Shown here piece by piece: positions 1-52,298 of a DNA stretch of 64,000 nucleotides. The position numbers were made by a program, and so were the translations under genes. The first letter of the stretch is position 1. Each line of letters begins with the position of its first letter. The notes beneath the pieces are model-generated. The model searched no databases. It saw nothing but the letters and a program-made list of their open reading frames with translations, and was not told where the DNA came from. This DNA is from Apostichopus japonicus (Eukaryota; Echinodermata; Holothuroidea; Aspidochirotida; Stichopodidae): the NCBI RefSeq assembly GCF_037975245.1, contig NC_092572.1, positions 26,274,489 through 26,338,488 of the forward strand, read 5' to 3'.

Positions 1-112
1 GAAAAGCCCTTTCTGTCAACTGGCAATGCAAGCTCAATTTAAAAACTCAGCTTAAGAGTAAAACAAAAGAAGGCTAAAGATTAAGTGATGTAATGATTGT
101 TTTATAACTTAC

Positions 113-33451
<33,339 letters not shown>

Positions 33452-36400
33452 CGTGTGTCCTGTCTGAGAAACCACTCCCCAGGAAAACACTAAAACACAC
33501 CTTTTCCTTGATCACATTTGATGCTAAATGAGAAGTGTACTGACATTGTACACATATGGCAATTTTTTAAGTTTCAACGTTGGTTCTAGTTGACCTTATA
33601 CCTTACACATGAGTGATTAAGACACTTTGTGATTACTGAGCTGTAACAGGATGTGAGGTTGGTGTATTTCAGTTAGCCGAATTCGTCGTCGGTCTCTGTT
33701 AAAAAGCAAATCAAGTTTTGAAGAGTTATTTTATATATGAGCTTGGACATAATATGTTTACCTGACCTAATAGTTTTACTTAATAAAACTTAATCTTAAA
33801 AATAATAATAATATACTAGTAATAATAATAATAATAAATATAATAATACTAATAATACTAAAAATACTAATATTAACAATAATAATAATAATAACAATTT
33901 GTTTTCATTTGTATTTGCATTCATAAACAAATTATGTTAAAAAGAAATATCAATCTATTTCATGACAAATGAACAAAATTAAAAATAAAGAAATCATTTT
34001 CAGTTAGCCGGGTGCATTCTGATTCAGTTCTAAGCCTCTGCAATGTAATAGGCATATACTGGCAGGGAAATAACCGAACCCATCACACATGCTAATGATT
34101 TCATCACCTAGTAAACGTTGATAAAAATGTATCTCCTGTTGTGTTGCCAAACCGTTGAAAGTTCGTGACTTTTCAGGCCACGAAGGTGTTTGTTCGTAGG
34201 TACTCTACCTGAAATATTAACTATTTATAACACATAGAGAGGGCATATTGTATTGACTGGTATATCTAAGGTGGTTGCTGATGCGTGGCGAAAATAAGAA
34301 GTAAAACCAGAGTAAAGGTGCCCCGTTTATAGTATATAAGTGCTTATAATAGCCTTGCTTATAATATACATTCCCGATATACACAGAAAACACAGTAGCT
34401 ACTGTAAATCTTTACATTATGTACCAGAGTAAAAACTGAATCATGCTGTAAATCGGTAGCATGTGCTATTAGGATTACCGTAAGAACTGAGGATATGTGT
34501 TACCCCAACACATCCAGTTTGATGCATGTGTTGTGATCACATATATCCTCAGTTCTTACTGTAAACTTAATAGCACATGCTACTGATTTATCATATGTAT
34601 TAGCACAATCCAAATTTTCCTGTGGTACAAAATGTTAAGATTACAGTAGGTACTGTAACCCACGTGTGAATCGGTCGATATACAAGTGAAAGAAAAATAA
34701 ATGCATACGGTGTCAAGGAGGGACACCTTTGGGAAACTATATGTATAGGACACGCAAATCTGACATTTGCTAAATTATTCGGTCACGTTATTAGATGTAG
34801 TGATAATATTTAAAAACAGGTATATTACAATTAATTGTCTAACATATCATTTTTGTTATTATAAATGGATAAAGTTACAGTATCATTTATAACCACTGAC
34901 CGAATTATAACTGAACATGGAAGACATTTTACAGTTTGTTGTTTGATATCATATAAAGAAGCTAAATATGATTATTGGTGTAAGTGTGTATGTCTAGTAT
35001 CGGAATTTTAGGGACACACACTTGCCATCATCTCTTGCTAATATGACAGAGCCCGTAATACAACTCCCTCTAACAGCTAAGAAATACATTGTCCCGTTTG
35101 GGAGATTACCGTAGATTACAAAGAGTGTCTGGAATTTGTCATTTTGTCAATCTGTGATGTCACATTGCCACCAAGATGTGGTACGTTGTTTATTTTTCCT
35201 TCATATTTTCAAGGTGGAATGAAAACAGTTTCGATCCAGACAATATAACAAGATAGAACGTGTTTAGAGGTTCACTAGTTGGGATTCAGCATTTTCAAAA
35301 CCCATCTCAATTACATAATATAAGCGTTTTTATAAGCGAAGAAAAGAAACATGAATAACTGAAGCACGTGTGGCTTAATGATTTATTTAAATGTGATCAA
35401 GTGATCAGCCTTCTCTGAGAGAGGAAAAACACTGCATCTATGATATATCCCAAATGACATTATATTTCAATAGCTGCTTGGGAAGCTGTTCATGACAGTT
35501 AACTCTATATGCAAATAATATTAATGATACTAGGGTTCGGGTTTCCTTTAGCGTTAGCTTGAACAACGATTTTTCTTTCAGGAAGTGAAGTCAAGTTGTA
35601 AAGTAAACAGGCTACTAATGGTGATCGATTTGGACAATACGAAGGAAAGAGTCAATCAGGAAAGAAACTTATAACGTTTTGACGTAAATATTGCATGAGC
35701 ATGTTGTTCTATGATAATTGTGGTCAATTTTCTGTACACATTTTCTGTTCGCCACTGACTAAGCGAGCTTCGAGGGAGTAAAATATTAGACAAAATAGTT
35801 GTAATCGGTGTTCAAAGGAGGGATGTTTACAGGAGACACCGATCAAACTATCATCAATTGTCTGTTTGAAAGAGAGAAACAAACAGAGATTAAAGTAATC
35901 AGACTAAATAAGAAAGAGGTGGGTATCGCAAAGGGGGTGTGTACGCCACTGGCAAGAGTGATTTTTTGAGATAGAAAAAAAAAGTCGATACTTCAAAATA
36001 AGTGGTGTGGTTATTAGCAGGGAATATGGGTTGTGGAGAGTATTATATGGCGTTCGATGTTTCCTTACTTCTATTAGGCTACCGATTACCAGCTTCTTCA
36101 TTGGAATTTGCTTTAAGTAGTAGGTAGGTATATGTACGTTCTGTCAAGACATAATCCAAGTACAAATATTGCATTTCCATTCAGAGGTATGCACCTGTAC
36201 CTGAATACGTGTCTTGAATGGCCTCACCTTTGTCAAGGATATCACGTCCTTTGCAAAAAAAAATAACGTGTTACGTAATACATAACCTGTTTAACTGACA
36301 CTGTTAGAGGTTGTGTAATCTGCTTTTCTTGCGTAATGATTATGTGTATAACAGCCTTAGGCGTCTGGTTCAAGGTTTTCAATCTTAATTTCAGGTAGTG

Positions 36401-37617
36401 AGAATTCACTTGCTAAACGGTTTTGAGAAACTACTCTACTACAGTTGAGGTTCCTTAACTAATATGACTGTAGCATGTGTAGTCGAATGAACACGTCATT
36501 CATTTAGTTTCTCTGATACAAAACTAACTGGGAAACATAAGAGCTTTATGTCCTCAAATGGCATGTTACAGATTTATCAAGTGCAGATGATGCTGAAAGT
36601 CATCCAATAATGCTCTGTTATTTGTATGAAGTGAACATAATATGATTCAGTTGAATTCTTAGAATTTGAATACAGAAGCAACGGATTGACTTCATCAATA
36701 CGGTCTAACCGACACCATCGTCAAGTTAGCCTTATTTCATAGACTTATGATATTTTGAAAGTGAATATCTTGAATAATTGATTAGCTGCAGAACATTCAT
36801 AGTTTCTTTGGTATCATTGGGGTGGGACACAGTAACAAAGCTCTGATGATCTGATCGTAGGGTCGGTGTATTGGAATACAAGGTATCTTCACTTATACTG
36901 ATGAGCCTGAACTTTTCATGTGTTTATTCTCAAAACACAAATGCAGTTTCTGAAAAACAGCCTGCACTGGTGTAAATGAAATTTATCGGGCTACGAAATA
37001 TTAGAGTAACTTTTTGTCTACAGTAACCATTTAACGAATTAGCCGACACTATTGACGCCTTTTTAACACTATCATGAAGGAAATTTAAGCCATAAACCAC
37101 ATTTGAGTCGGAAATGGGATCATCACGTTAGTCTTTATCGTATATAATTCCGATGCTATAAAAGCTCATGTAATAAATATTACCCACCCCCCCCCAAGAA
37201 AAAAAACTAGTAATTAACGGTGTGGAAAATTGTTCGTTATTTTCTTTCTTGCGGGATTTGGAACTCCAATTGTATAGGGTTTGTCGTTATGAGGGAATAC
37301 GTACACTTCCTTTACAGTTGCGTATATATAATATTTAGTTAGTAGGTAAATTTTACACGTTTGAGATCATTCCTGTCTTTTACGCCATTGTCCCATTCTT
37401 GAAGTCTAATGACATTAGATTTAGACAAAAATGAAAAGAGACTTAGTATGTACAGAACGTTTTATCAAGTGAGATGCAAGAAATTGCGTAATGTTATTTT
37501 AAAAGAATGGCTCTAGACAAAAAAATAATTTTGATATCTTTGTATACTGTTACATAACACTGACATTAGCCCAAGTTGTACACCTATAACACTTCGAATT
37601 TTTGGGATATTAAACAT
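33452..37617. other. Intergenic region upstream of gene A
   Basis: This should hold the gene A promoter and any 5' UTR exons, but no TATA box or initiator could be identified with confidence. It contains an AAT-rich microsatellite (33798-33896) and a hairpin element (34446-34592). No open frame with recognisable coding character was found; the longest frames are short and unrelated to known domains. Confidence 0.6.
34446..34592. repeat. Foldback (hairpin) element
   Basis: The left arm, with TAGCATGTGCTATTAGGATT and GTAAGAACTGAGGATATGTG, and the right arm, with the reversed text ending in TAATAGCACATGCTAC, can pair over about 50 bp with a few mismatches. Inside it, AACACAT and ATGTGTT extend the stem. 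No terminal target duplication was seen. It could be a foldback MITE or a structured transcript. Confidence 0.7.
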
Positions 37618-37621
37618 CTAC

Positions 37622-38717
37622 TGTTACGAGGGCCCATTGTAGCCTAACGCTAGTTACTGCTAGTGAGGAACCTAATGTTATTATATAGAAAGTCTTTAAA
37701 ATTGCCTACGTGATAAATCAGTATTTGAGAAATTAGGTCGGGTTACCGTGTCAGAATGTTATAATACACGATTGTTCTAGTATATTCCTCATGATGACGC
37801 GCTGGTCTCGGGTTAACGTCGGTTTACGTGGAATCGCGTGTAAGCTGTACACATCTTCGTGGATTCTCTGGAATATTCGCGAGCGATGCAAAGGACTTCC
37901 AAGAATAGAGAAACCGGGTCGCGTTGTTACTCAGGTGTATCGAGAGAGATCTAGATGATTCTTGACATGGCGAATCGTATATAAACCCGCCCAGATCGGA
38001 GAGTTTCTGAGTTTCTGAACGAATACAAGCGACGACACTTATTATACCATTCTACTATATATCGTCAGTGCTCAACTACCAGTAGTTTCTGAGGGATTGA
38101 GATATCGATACTAAGATTGATTCTACACTTCCATTCAGAAGTTTGAAGAGGACTTTGCTGTGAAAGTACAGTTTTCAGTCTTTATTGCGGAGAAGGTGAA
38201 GAATTTCTGTCTCCGTTGAGGAAGTTCGTTACGCCAGGAGTTAGTGGCTATAAAGCTGATTTTGGACTGACTCTGGTAATATTTAGTCGGCGAGAAGTTC
38301 GACTTGTGCTTCACTCTATTGTGGCTGGAAGTCCGTCTTCTATTTTGGAGCATCGCCGGAAAGAAGGTGACTGCTGTTTCTGGGATCGCGAGAATCTTCG
38401 TTGAGGACCAGTGAATTTCGCGGTACAACGGACCGAGAATCGTCGTCATCAAGGTCGTGGCCGCTGAGGGATATCGCCGTTGGAAGAGACCAGCGTGTTT
38501 TAAAGTGTATCCTATCTTGTTAAGTTTGTGAGTAATTCTCTATATATTTGTAATTACTACTTGTTGTTGTTGGTTCGAAATCCATTGTTCAATATAGTTT
38601 ACGTTTCATTTAAATTCTCTAGACTCGTCAATTTGTCTGTGTTCCTTACGGAAACGAACCCAGGCTTGTGTCTCGTTAAAAACTAATTATCGAGACCTCT
38701 CGCATTCCAACGTAACA
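37622..38717 (+). mobile_element. Solo LTR with 4-bp target duplication
   Basis: A 1096-bp unit starts TGTTACGAG and ends CGTAACA, the TG...CA inverted ends of an LTR, and is flanked on both sides by CTAC (37618-37621 and 38718-38721). A TATA box (TATATAAAC, 37978) precedes GC-rich text, as in a U3-R boundary on the plus strand. No internal retroelement sequence or second LTR lies next to it, so it is a solo LTR left by recombination. A Ty3/Gypsy origin is inferred from the 4-bp duplication. Confidence 0.72.
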
Positions 38718-38721
38718 CTAC

Positions 38722-40850
<2,129 letters not shown>

Positions 40851-40917
40851 CCTTTGTCGTTTACCTCCATTTCATTAACATAAAGTCTGTTCAAAGTATC
40901 TCTTTCGAGATCCGGCT

Positions 40918-41215
40918 TTAGGAATCACAAATGATTTTCGAGTTGGTTAGCATCATGTTTGATCTCTAGAGTAAGGCAAAATATGTCACCAAAAACAGAA
41001 CTAGTGTTGTTCGATACAGGTGACAAAAGCCTACAGTGGAGTTACGACCTTCCTTGCCGGTTTCGAACCTCTGGACTTACAATCAGCGTCCATGGCCTGG
41101 TTGGTTGGGGTGTCCGCGTGCAGGCGGGAGGCCCGGGTTCGAATCCCGGTGGAGGCTGGAAATTTCACTGTTCTTGATTTTCTAACTCATTACGATTTTC
41201 ATTTATATATATATA
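40918..41215 (+). mobile_element. tRNA-like SINE, copy 2
   Basis: Second copy of the element at 12175-12490, in plus orientation. It has a degraded box A (TGGCCTGGTTGG) and an intact box B (GGTTCGAATCC). It lies between two (TA)n tracts (40739-40850 and 41203-41276), as does copy 1 on a smaller scale. Confidence 0.7.
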
Positions 41216-41276
41216 TAGATATATATATATATATATATATAAATATATATATATATATTTATATATATATATATAT
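41203..41276. repeat. (TA)n microsatellite after SINE
   Basis: Interrupted TA tract directly following the 3' end of SINE copy 2; it may be the element's own simple-repeat tail. Confidence 0.9.
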
Positions 41277-43230
41277 AACCCCAAGTACACACACTCACAA
41301 CTAGGCCTAAGCAAAGCATAACAAATACTTTGGAATGAATATACTTCTCACGTTCCTTTACCCAATCCTTTGTATCGATAATTGACTTTCTTGTTAACAA
41401 TTAAATCTTAACAATATACCAAAAATACATGAGTTCAAAAGACTTCCATTGCAAAGGCTTTCATGCTGAAAGTAGTCAATGATGCGTTTCCAAATTTCAA
41501 AAAAAAAACTGCTTGTAACGTTACTGTCCCCTGTGTAGAGATAGCGAAGTTTGTACTATAGGCTATCATAATATGTGTGCAATCAAATATCATAACGTTA
41601 GGTGTTGTTGACACATATATGACAAGAAGCACCCATGGTAGGCCCTGTTGTAGTTGAATTGTTGCTAAGAATATCAATTATATTCGAATCATTCTTTTGA
41701 TCACAAAATGTTATAAGTTGAGACAACATGAATTTTGTGGGAAGCTAACATCTCTGATATTGAAAATGATCACAGTAGGCCTCATCTCACAGTTAGCCTA
41801 TTTTTGTTCTCTCCGCATGGAGAGTTGCTAAATTAAAATGTGCATCCAAACCACCGTAATTTCTTCATCGCAAACTTGCATAAATGTTCATGGTCCCTTT
41901 GACCGAGTGCTAAAGTTAAACTTTTTGTGAGTGTGAACTATAAACTTAATACTTCGTCAAAAATAGCCAATGGCGCTTGAGTTTTTAATTGTTTTTTGTT
42001 GCGTAAAAAGTTATTTACATACTTTAGTATGAAAGGGTCAAAACTGGCTGGGGTTGGGCCGACTTCCTAATAGTGGTTGGGGAAAAAAGGAAAAGTATGT
42101 TCAACTTTGAATAAAACTTCAGAGTAAAATTGAATTGGGGGAGCTGTTAATGTTTAGCATAACAGGGGCTAATAAACGTTGTGAACAATATTCGGCTTTT
42201 TAGGGGCGTGTTCTTGTGTCATCAATTAAATCAGCTGAAAGTGTGGTATATTTTTTCCTGCACTTTCTCTCTAGGCACTTGTTTTACTTTACATTGTTTC
42301 CCGACATTCACAGCGTATTCATAACCCATTTCAATAAACTCTATGCAAGGGAGTTGTTTACCCCGTACAGGAGTGTATATTGTATGATGCCTAGTGCATC
42401 ATATATGGTAACTCGTCTGCGGCAACATTTTCCGCTTCAGAATTTGAAAGTCACTTTGTTGTTGAATACTATTTACAGCTTTCATCATCTGAATTTTGTT
42501 TGTGCACATTATAGACCAATCACAATGGGGCATCCGTTGCGCACAAGCCAATGTTTTGTCAGGGGTCATTTATAACTAAGTATTGTGCGTTCCTGTAGAT
42601 GTTTTTTAAAGTACATGTTTTCATGGAGGACTGTGGGAACGCAAGTTTTTCTGATAGGACGCAAACATTTTTAAGACGTTGCATCCCGCAAACACAACTC
42701 TTAAAAACCCCTGGTAAGCCTTGAATACTGCTTCCAAAGTTTCTCTGGTAAAAAATAAAATCTTTGTAGTTCTTTTCCAGTTCGATTAGGGACTGTCTTT
42801 TGTTTAATATCATCTAAGCATCACAAAGCACAGGCCCTGATTTGTGCTCGACAATAAACTTGTCATCATTTATATGCATGATGCAGAGAAAAGGAATGGA
42901 GGAAATTTCAACGTGGTCAGGTGTTGACATCGTTAAGTCGATGTTCTGCTGTTAGGCAGTCACCGTTATAGCATATGAGACAAGTTATAAGAAACTAGAG
43001 CCATATGGTTACAGTTTAAACTATTAGGCATACACTCGGACTTTGAATAGGCCTAATATCCAAACATTACTGTGCGCTCTATTCGCATAGGGATGTTTGG
43101 TTTTGTCAAAACCAGTGATTCATTCAAGGGGAGTAGTCTAGGAGTCTAACTAGAAGCCTGAACGTTTACCACTGGCTGTGGCATATGACAGTGCAATCAT
43201 ACGCATTTAAATGTGTGCTAATCAACGTAT

Positions 43231-43235
<5 letters not shown>
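41277..43235. other. Intergenic, no feature recognised
   Basis: Frames of up to 119 codons occur (42216-42575), but none shows domain motifs, splice context or repeat relationship. Nothing supports a gene here. Confidence 0.5.

Positions 43236-43285
<50 letters not shown>
43236..43285. repeat. (TA)n microsatellite
   Basis: About 50 bp of pure TA in intergenic DNA. Confidence 0.95.
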
Positions 43286-43287
<2 letters not shown>

Positions 43288-43690
43288 ACGAGAAGTAATT
43301 AATGAACAAAGAGGGATGAAATGCAGAATGCATAATATATTTGCTTGATGTTAAATCAGACTTTCCGTTGATAATTACATTTTGAATGTTATTGCAATGG
43401 ATAGGTATCCTGAAGAAACACTGAGGTCACTGCAGTGATTATTCTCACAGGAGAAATATTTGACTCTGTTATTAACGCATGTCAACCAGTGAACAATACT
43501 CATCCGCTTCTGATCGAGAGGTATGTTGTTTCCATATTTTATTGTATTAACTGTCTTGTGAAAACAATGAAAATTATTCTGGCGCATCCAACTTAATAAG
43601 CGGATCACAAAGTTAGTTACAATATTGGTATAAAAAAAGGAAATGCTCTCACTATCATATCAATTTTATATATATATATATAAATATTTA

Positions 43691-46396
43691 CAGGCGCGTA
43701 TCCAGGGGGGGGCGTTGGGGGCGCGCGCCTCCCGGGTAAGGAAAAGAGGAGAGAAAAAAAAAGAGAAGAAAAAAGGGAAAAGAGGGGGGAAAAAGAAAAA
43801 GAGGAGAGGAAGGAAGGGAAAAGAAAAAGAAGAAAGAGAGAAAAAAGGGAGAAAAGGAGGGAGCAGAAGATAAACGCCAAGACCTCGGGAAGAGAAAGAG
43901 GAACAGTCATAATTACAGCGCTGATCCCATATTATATACACAGGGTAGCCAGTGACAGATCGAGGATTACGGAGGGGACGTGCGCCTCACCCTACCCCTT
44001 ACACCAACAACTACATTTTTGACGTTTCCATTTTTCCTCTCTCACTAATGTATCTATATATAAATATACTATATATAGTATATCATAACGCGTGTGTGTG
44101 TGTATGGACGCCTAAAACAATTGTACTATTGTGCTATGGACCCAACTGTGGCTGGTCTTGAACTCGACCGAGTCGTCGGGGAACATGACGCAAATTTTCT
44201 TTATGATATCGCTAGTAATTTCAAAATAGACAATGCTTAGATGCAACTTACAAGGCCTGGGAAGTGCCATTTCCAGCGATCTGGGAGGCATTTTCGTCCA
44301 AAATTTTCTTGTACGCTTCGGGCCAACTCATGGTGGCGCTACGCTTAGACAGTTTGCCTAAAGGCTTCGCCCCTCCCTTTGCAAATTACTCGCTACACGC
44401 CTGTTCGAAGTTGTAAACCAAAGAGCAGATATCGCATCATATCAGTGAGCATGAAAATGCATGTTACAGGATGAACAGCCTCATATTGTCTAAGTGTGTA
44501 GTCAAAGGCGTAGGAGCCCAATTGGAAATTGGGGGCTGTAACGACTTGCCCGAAAAATACAACCAAATTTTTGGCGCGCTTCGCGCGCGTTCAACATGTT
44601 ACTTAATGCCAATGTCATATAAGCAAGTATCGGTCATTACATCGCATGGCATCATGTACCGTATGTTCCGTAAAAGTTGCGCAGTATACCGCCGGATGCT
44701 AATGTAAACAACGAAATGTCTTATGTAGTGTAATATTGTGACGAGCCCGGCTCCTCCGATAGTAAAACTATATCGGGACTCGCGATAGAAAGGTACTGGG
44801 ATATCTTGATGCCGTATTTATGCTTCTTCAGGAGATGTCTCGAACGGAAGAAAACAATGAGTTCACAGAAAAACAATTTGACGAGATAGGATTTGATTTA
44901 ATGATTCGGTATAATTTCTTCTCTGTCGATTCTCTTTACAAATAAAACTAAATTACAATGATTTGACTTGACTTGACTTGACTCCGTCAATTAAGCAATT
45001 AGAAGGAGTGATGAAATGGTGACGAAGCAATGACGAAGCGACGAACTGATCACGGAGCGCTGACGGAGTGATAAAACTTTCGGCCCCATGCCCTTTTATA
45101 CCTTACTTCTATAAAATCCCTCTGCGCATAATCAGTAGGCAGCCAATAACCTGACCATCCTGTATTAACTTAACGATATAAAAATTAGTGCGCTGGCACT
45201 GATCTGCCCTGATTGGTTGGGAGTTTGGAAGTCCATCCCCTTTCTATGGAAACTTCCATACCACGTGAGAGAACCTTCTCGAATGTTCCACAGACATAAT
45301 GGAATCTATTTTGGGAAAAGGCCCTGTACCAAGATTCAATAAGATAGTTAAAAACTTCTCGTGGGAAAACTGAATCCATGACCTAGATAAATACATAAGA
45401 GGCCTGTAAGGTGTCTCGATGGAGTGTTTCGGTAACATCAAAGAGATGGTATCACTATTTCATAACAGTAGATGGAGAAAAAGCATACAGGTCCAATTAT
45501 GTCAAAACTCTCTTTTACAGTATAATGGCGAATTAGTCGGCCAAGCTTAGAACTTTATTTTAATTACCAAGGAGATCATTTTTAAACTATTCATTTCCTT
45601 AAGCTACATCATTGCTATTTATTTTTCTTTCAGTAGGTGCCCGAAAAATTCTCAGCATATTGCCCGAATTTTCAGGGGGGAAATGGTCGGGGGGGGGGGG
45701 TGGCTGCAGCCATCGCCTCCTACGCCTATGTGTGTAGTGTTCGGTTTCGAAATAGCTGATATCGGAAATACCTGGTGTTTTTCATTTCCTTCAACGAAGT
45801 TTTATAATAGAGGTTTTAATACTTGTACACCAATAAATTAACTGTGTCTGAATTTTCGAAAATTTCCTGTCCAACATTCTTCATCATACTTCCCTCTACT
45901 CGTGCAATTTTGACCTGTCTGCTAGGGGTTAAAAGAGGTGTTTCTATATTGCAGGTTGTCCATAGATTGAATTTTGTGCAAAATTATAGGTATGTTTTGA
46001 AGTGATTTTATTCACGAGAAATGTGAATTTTCAAATTCTGAACAAATAATGAGCTTAACACCTTGAAAAGTGGGACTTTCGGATATTGTGGGCCGTGACG
46101 TAGAATCACCTACAAAAGCAATGATCCACAGGACATGCAATGAGGTCGAACATGATGTGTGACTGGTGACAATCTTCAAAAGGTTATGGATGAAAACAAC
46201 TATTGAGAAATACTTGGTTCTCAGGCAAAAGTGTACATCTGGTTGGTCATTTTCAAGCCCGACAAGTGCGATTTCCGGTGATATGGGGGGTATCAAAACC
46301 AGAATTTTTCTTGTACGCTCCGCGCCAACCGATGGTGGCGCTCCGCTTAGATAGTAATTCGCGCCCCCGGGTTAGAAAATCCTGGATACGCCCCTG
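43691..46396. mobile_element. Composite hAT-like element in a TA microsatellite
   Basis: The left end CAGGCGCGTATCCAGG and the right end, reversed, CAGGGGCGTATCCAGG are near-perfect inverted repeats. Just inside, CTCCCGGGTAAGG and CCCCCGGGTTAGA also match in inverted sense. Both outer flanks are TA repeats (43667-43690 and from 46397), so a target duplication cannot be told from the microsatellite. The interior has a long purine-rich stretch (43735-43870), two related blocks (44240-44390 and 46240-46370, sharing ATGGTGGCGCT) and a nested element. No transposase frame was recognised. Confidence 0.6.
44503..45730. mobile_element. Nested hAT-like element with 8-bp target duplication
   Basis: A 1228-bp element flanked by perfect TGTGTAGT at 44495-44502 and 45731-45738. 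The ends are CAAAGGCGTAGGAGCC and, reversed, CATAGGCGTAGGAGGC. It lies inside the larger element 43691-46396. Its first 150 bp and its last stretch (TCAGTAGGTGCCCGAAAAAT region) match the element at 52299. No transposase was recognised, so it is probably non-autonomous. Confidence 0.78.
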
Positions 46397-50110
<3,714 letters not shown>

Positions 50111-50139
50111 AAGGAGAACGTAGAGGTTGTAGTGGAGCC

Positions 50140-52215
50140 TTATGTACACCTTCCAAAGGGAATCTTAGTTGGGGCAACCCTCGCTTTTACCAGAGAGAGG
50201 CAAAGGAAAGTTGCAAATAACCAATGTGTCTGTTGAAGACATACTAATTCCACAAAGAACACCTCTTGGCAAAGTATTAGAGGCTGTTGTGATCCAAAGG
50301 GAATCTTAGTTGGGGCAACCCTCGCTTTTACCAGAGAGAGGCAAAGGAAAGTTGCAAATAACCAATTTGTCTGTTGAAGACATACTAATTCCACAAAGAA
50401 AACCTCTTGGCAAAGTATTAGAGTCTGCTGTGATCAATGACGGGAATGTATCCTATGAAAGCATCCAAGTACGAGTTAACAACATCTCAACTACAGATTC
50501 TAGTGTAATCCCACCTATTTGGACAGGACTAACCGACCAACAACACCAACAGGCAGATGAACTATTCCATGGGTATCATCATGTTTTTTGCAAGTTCTGA
50601 TGATGACCTGGGATATACTGATACCATTACTCACCAGATCAAGCTTACTGATGATGTGCCAGTAAAACAGGCTTTCCTGCGAATCCATGTGTCGACTACC
50701 GTCAGTTGAACCACAAAACCATCAAAGATGCTTACCTTATTCCTCGGATTGATGAATCCCTTGATGCATTACATGGCGCCAAATGGTACTCAACTATTGA
50801 CCTTCTAGCAGGGTACCATCAAGTAGCAGTCGACAAACACAAGACCAGTTTCATCACCCCGTTTGGTCTCTACGAATATGCCGTTCCGGCTTTTAACGCC
50901 CCTGGAACTTTCCAGCGTCTTATGCAGTCCTGTCTGAGTGACCAGTTCTTTAGATCTGTCTTATGTTATCTTGATGATATACTTGTATATTCACAGACTT
51001 TTCATGATCACATCGCCAACCTTAAACTTGTCTTGGAAAGAGTACAAGTTTCCAAGTGTGAATTCTTCCGCCCTGAAGTAAATTACCTTGGTCATAGAGA
51101 CACCAGAGAAGGTGTAAAGGCTGATCCAGATAAAATTGAAGCTGTCAAAAATGACCTACTCCAGGGCCCTTACATTCCTTAGTAGCCAAAACCATGCTGG
51201 CTCTAAAACAGAACAAGAAGTCTGAAATTGACTGGAATTTAGAGCATCAACAGACATTTGAAACACTTAAAGGAACCTTGTTTACTCAACCCGTTTCGGC
51301 ATATGCATATTTTTCTCGACCATTTGAAGTAGAAGTCGACGCCTCGTTTCAAGGTTTGGGCGCAGTCCTGATGCAACGCCAGGGAGGAAAACGATGTGTC
51401 ATCTCGTATGCCAGCCGTACCCTGAGAGGTGCCGCAAAAAAACATGCAGAGGTATTCTAAAATGAAACTAGAACTCTGTTAGGCAGAAATGGGTTGGGCA
51501 GAGATGGGTAGGTGCCCTGGCTATGTTTGACATTGAGGTCAGATACAAACCTGGTAATAACTAACCTTGCTGCAGATGCTTTGTCGAGACGACGCCACAA
51601 CGCTAATGACAGTTCTACCATTGCTACTTCAAACCTTTTAGCAGTGGTGGTATTAACCAAGGTTTCAGATGAATTGATTGTAGCTTCATGGGCCAATACC
51701 ATAGACCAGTTACTCGGTTGATGAGAAAACAACAGTTGAGACCTCCTCTATTCTATGAATGGGTTGCCTCACACTTAACTGTTCTGAAGACGGCTTTCCG
51801 TCAAGCAGGGGAGAGGCTAGCTCTGGAAGCCTCAGCAAGAACGGCCCGGTATAACAAGGGTACCAAAGAACATCCTCTGTCTCTTGGAACAAGAGTGTAT
51901 CTCAGGTCACACCCTCCAGGTATAAACTTGCGGATGAATGGGGACAGGTACTAAACAAGGTTACCGCCAGACCAGTTGATGGATCCCTTGCCCGTTGATC
52001 ACCCCAGCCCTGTCAAGCCCACAACCAGCTAGACGAAAGCAGCGCAACACCGCCCCATCATCAAGTAGTTCAGACGATGACCCTTCAACTTGTAGCGACC
52101 CGGACGACAACTCCAACGACATTGAACGTACTGGTGACATTACATCTGACAATGACTACTCCGACAGACATGACAGTCAAGTCTTAGACAAACAGCGACG
52201 GATTACCCGTTAGGC
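50140..52215 (+). mobile_element. Ty3/Gypsy-type retroelement remnant (pol fragments)
   Basis: Pieces of pol appear in order in broken frames: a protease-to-RT linker (50310-50600); reverse transcriptase (50706-51182) with DYRQLN just upstream of the frame, YHQVAVD and the catalytic YLDDILVYS box; the RNase H start (51194-51460) with a VDAS motif; a LAADALSRR block (near 51570); and the C-terminal part of integrase (51688-51954) with GTRVYLRSH. The integrase zinc finger and catalytic core are missing, sequence before DYRQLN is deleted, and stops and frameshifts occur between pieces. No LTRs were found next to it. It is an old, inactive copy. Confidence 0.78.
50153..50434. repeat. 141-bp tandem duplication in Gypsy remnant
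   Basis: The text from CCAAAGGGAATCTTAG repeats from 50294 with only a few substitutions. 141 bp is 47 codons, so the frame is kept. It probably arose after or near insertion. Confidence 0.85.
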
Positions 52216-52298
52216 CAGAGGACAACACTCCAATCTTTATCGAACTTCGAGGAGTATTATCAAGGTGAGATCAGAGGTCAATTAAAGTCAAAGGCAGA

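Noticed and set aside
38135-38452. 105-codon minus-strand frame
   Set aside because: It lies inside the solo LTR and has no similarity to a known protein.
42216-42575. 119-codon plus-strand frame in intergenic DNA
   Set aside because: No recognisable domain, no repeats and no splice partners. Chance frame length is possible in this composition.
43643-43910. Lys/Glu-rich and Ser/Phe-rich frames on the two strands
   Set aside because: Both translate a purine-rich low-complexity tract inside the composite hAT-like element.
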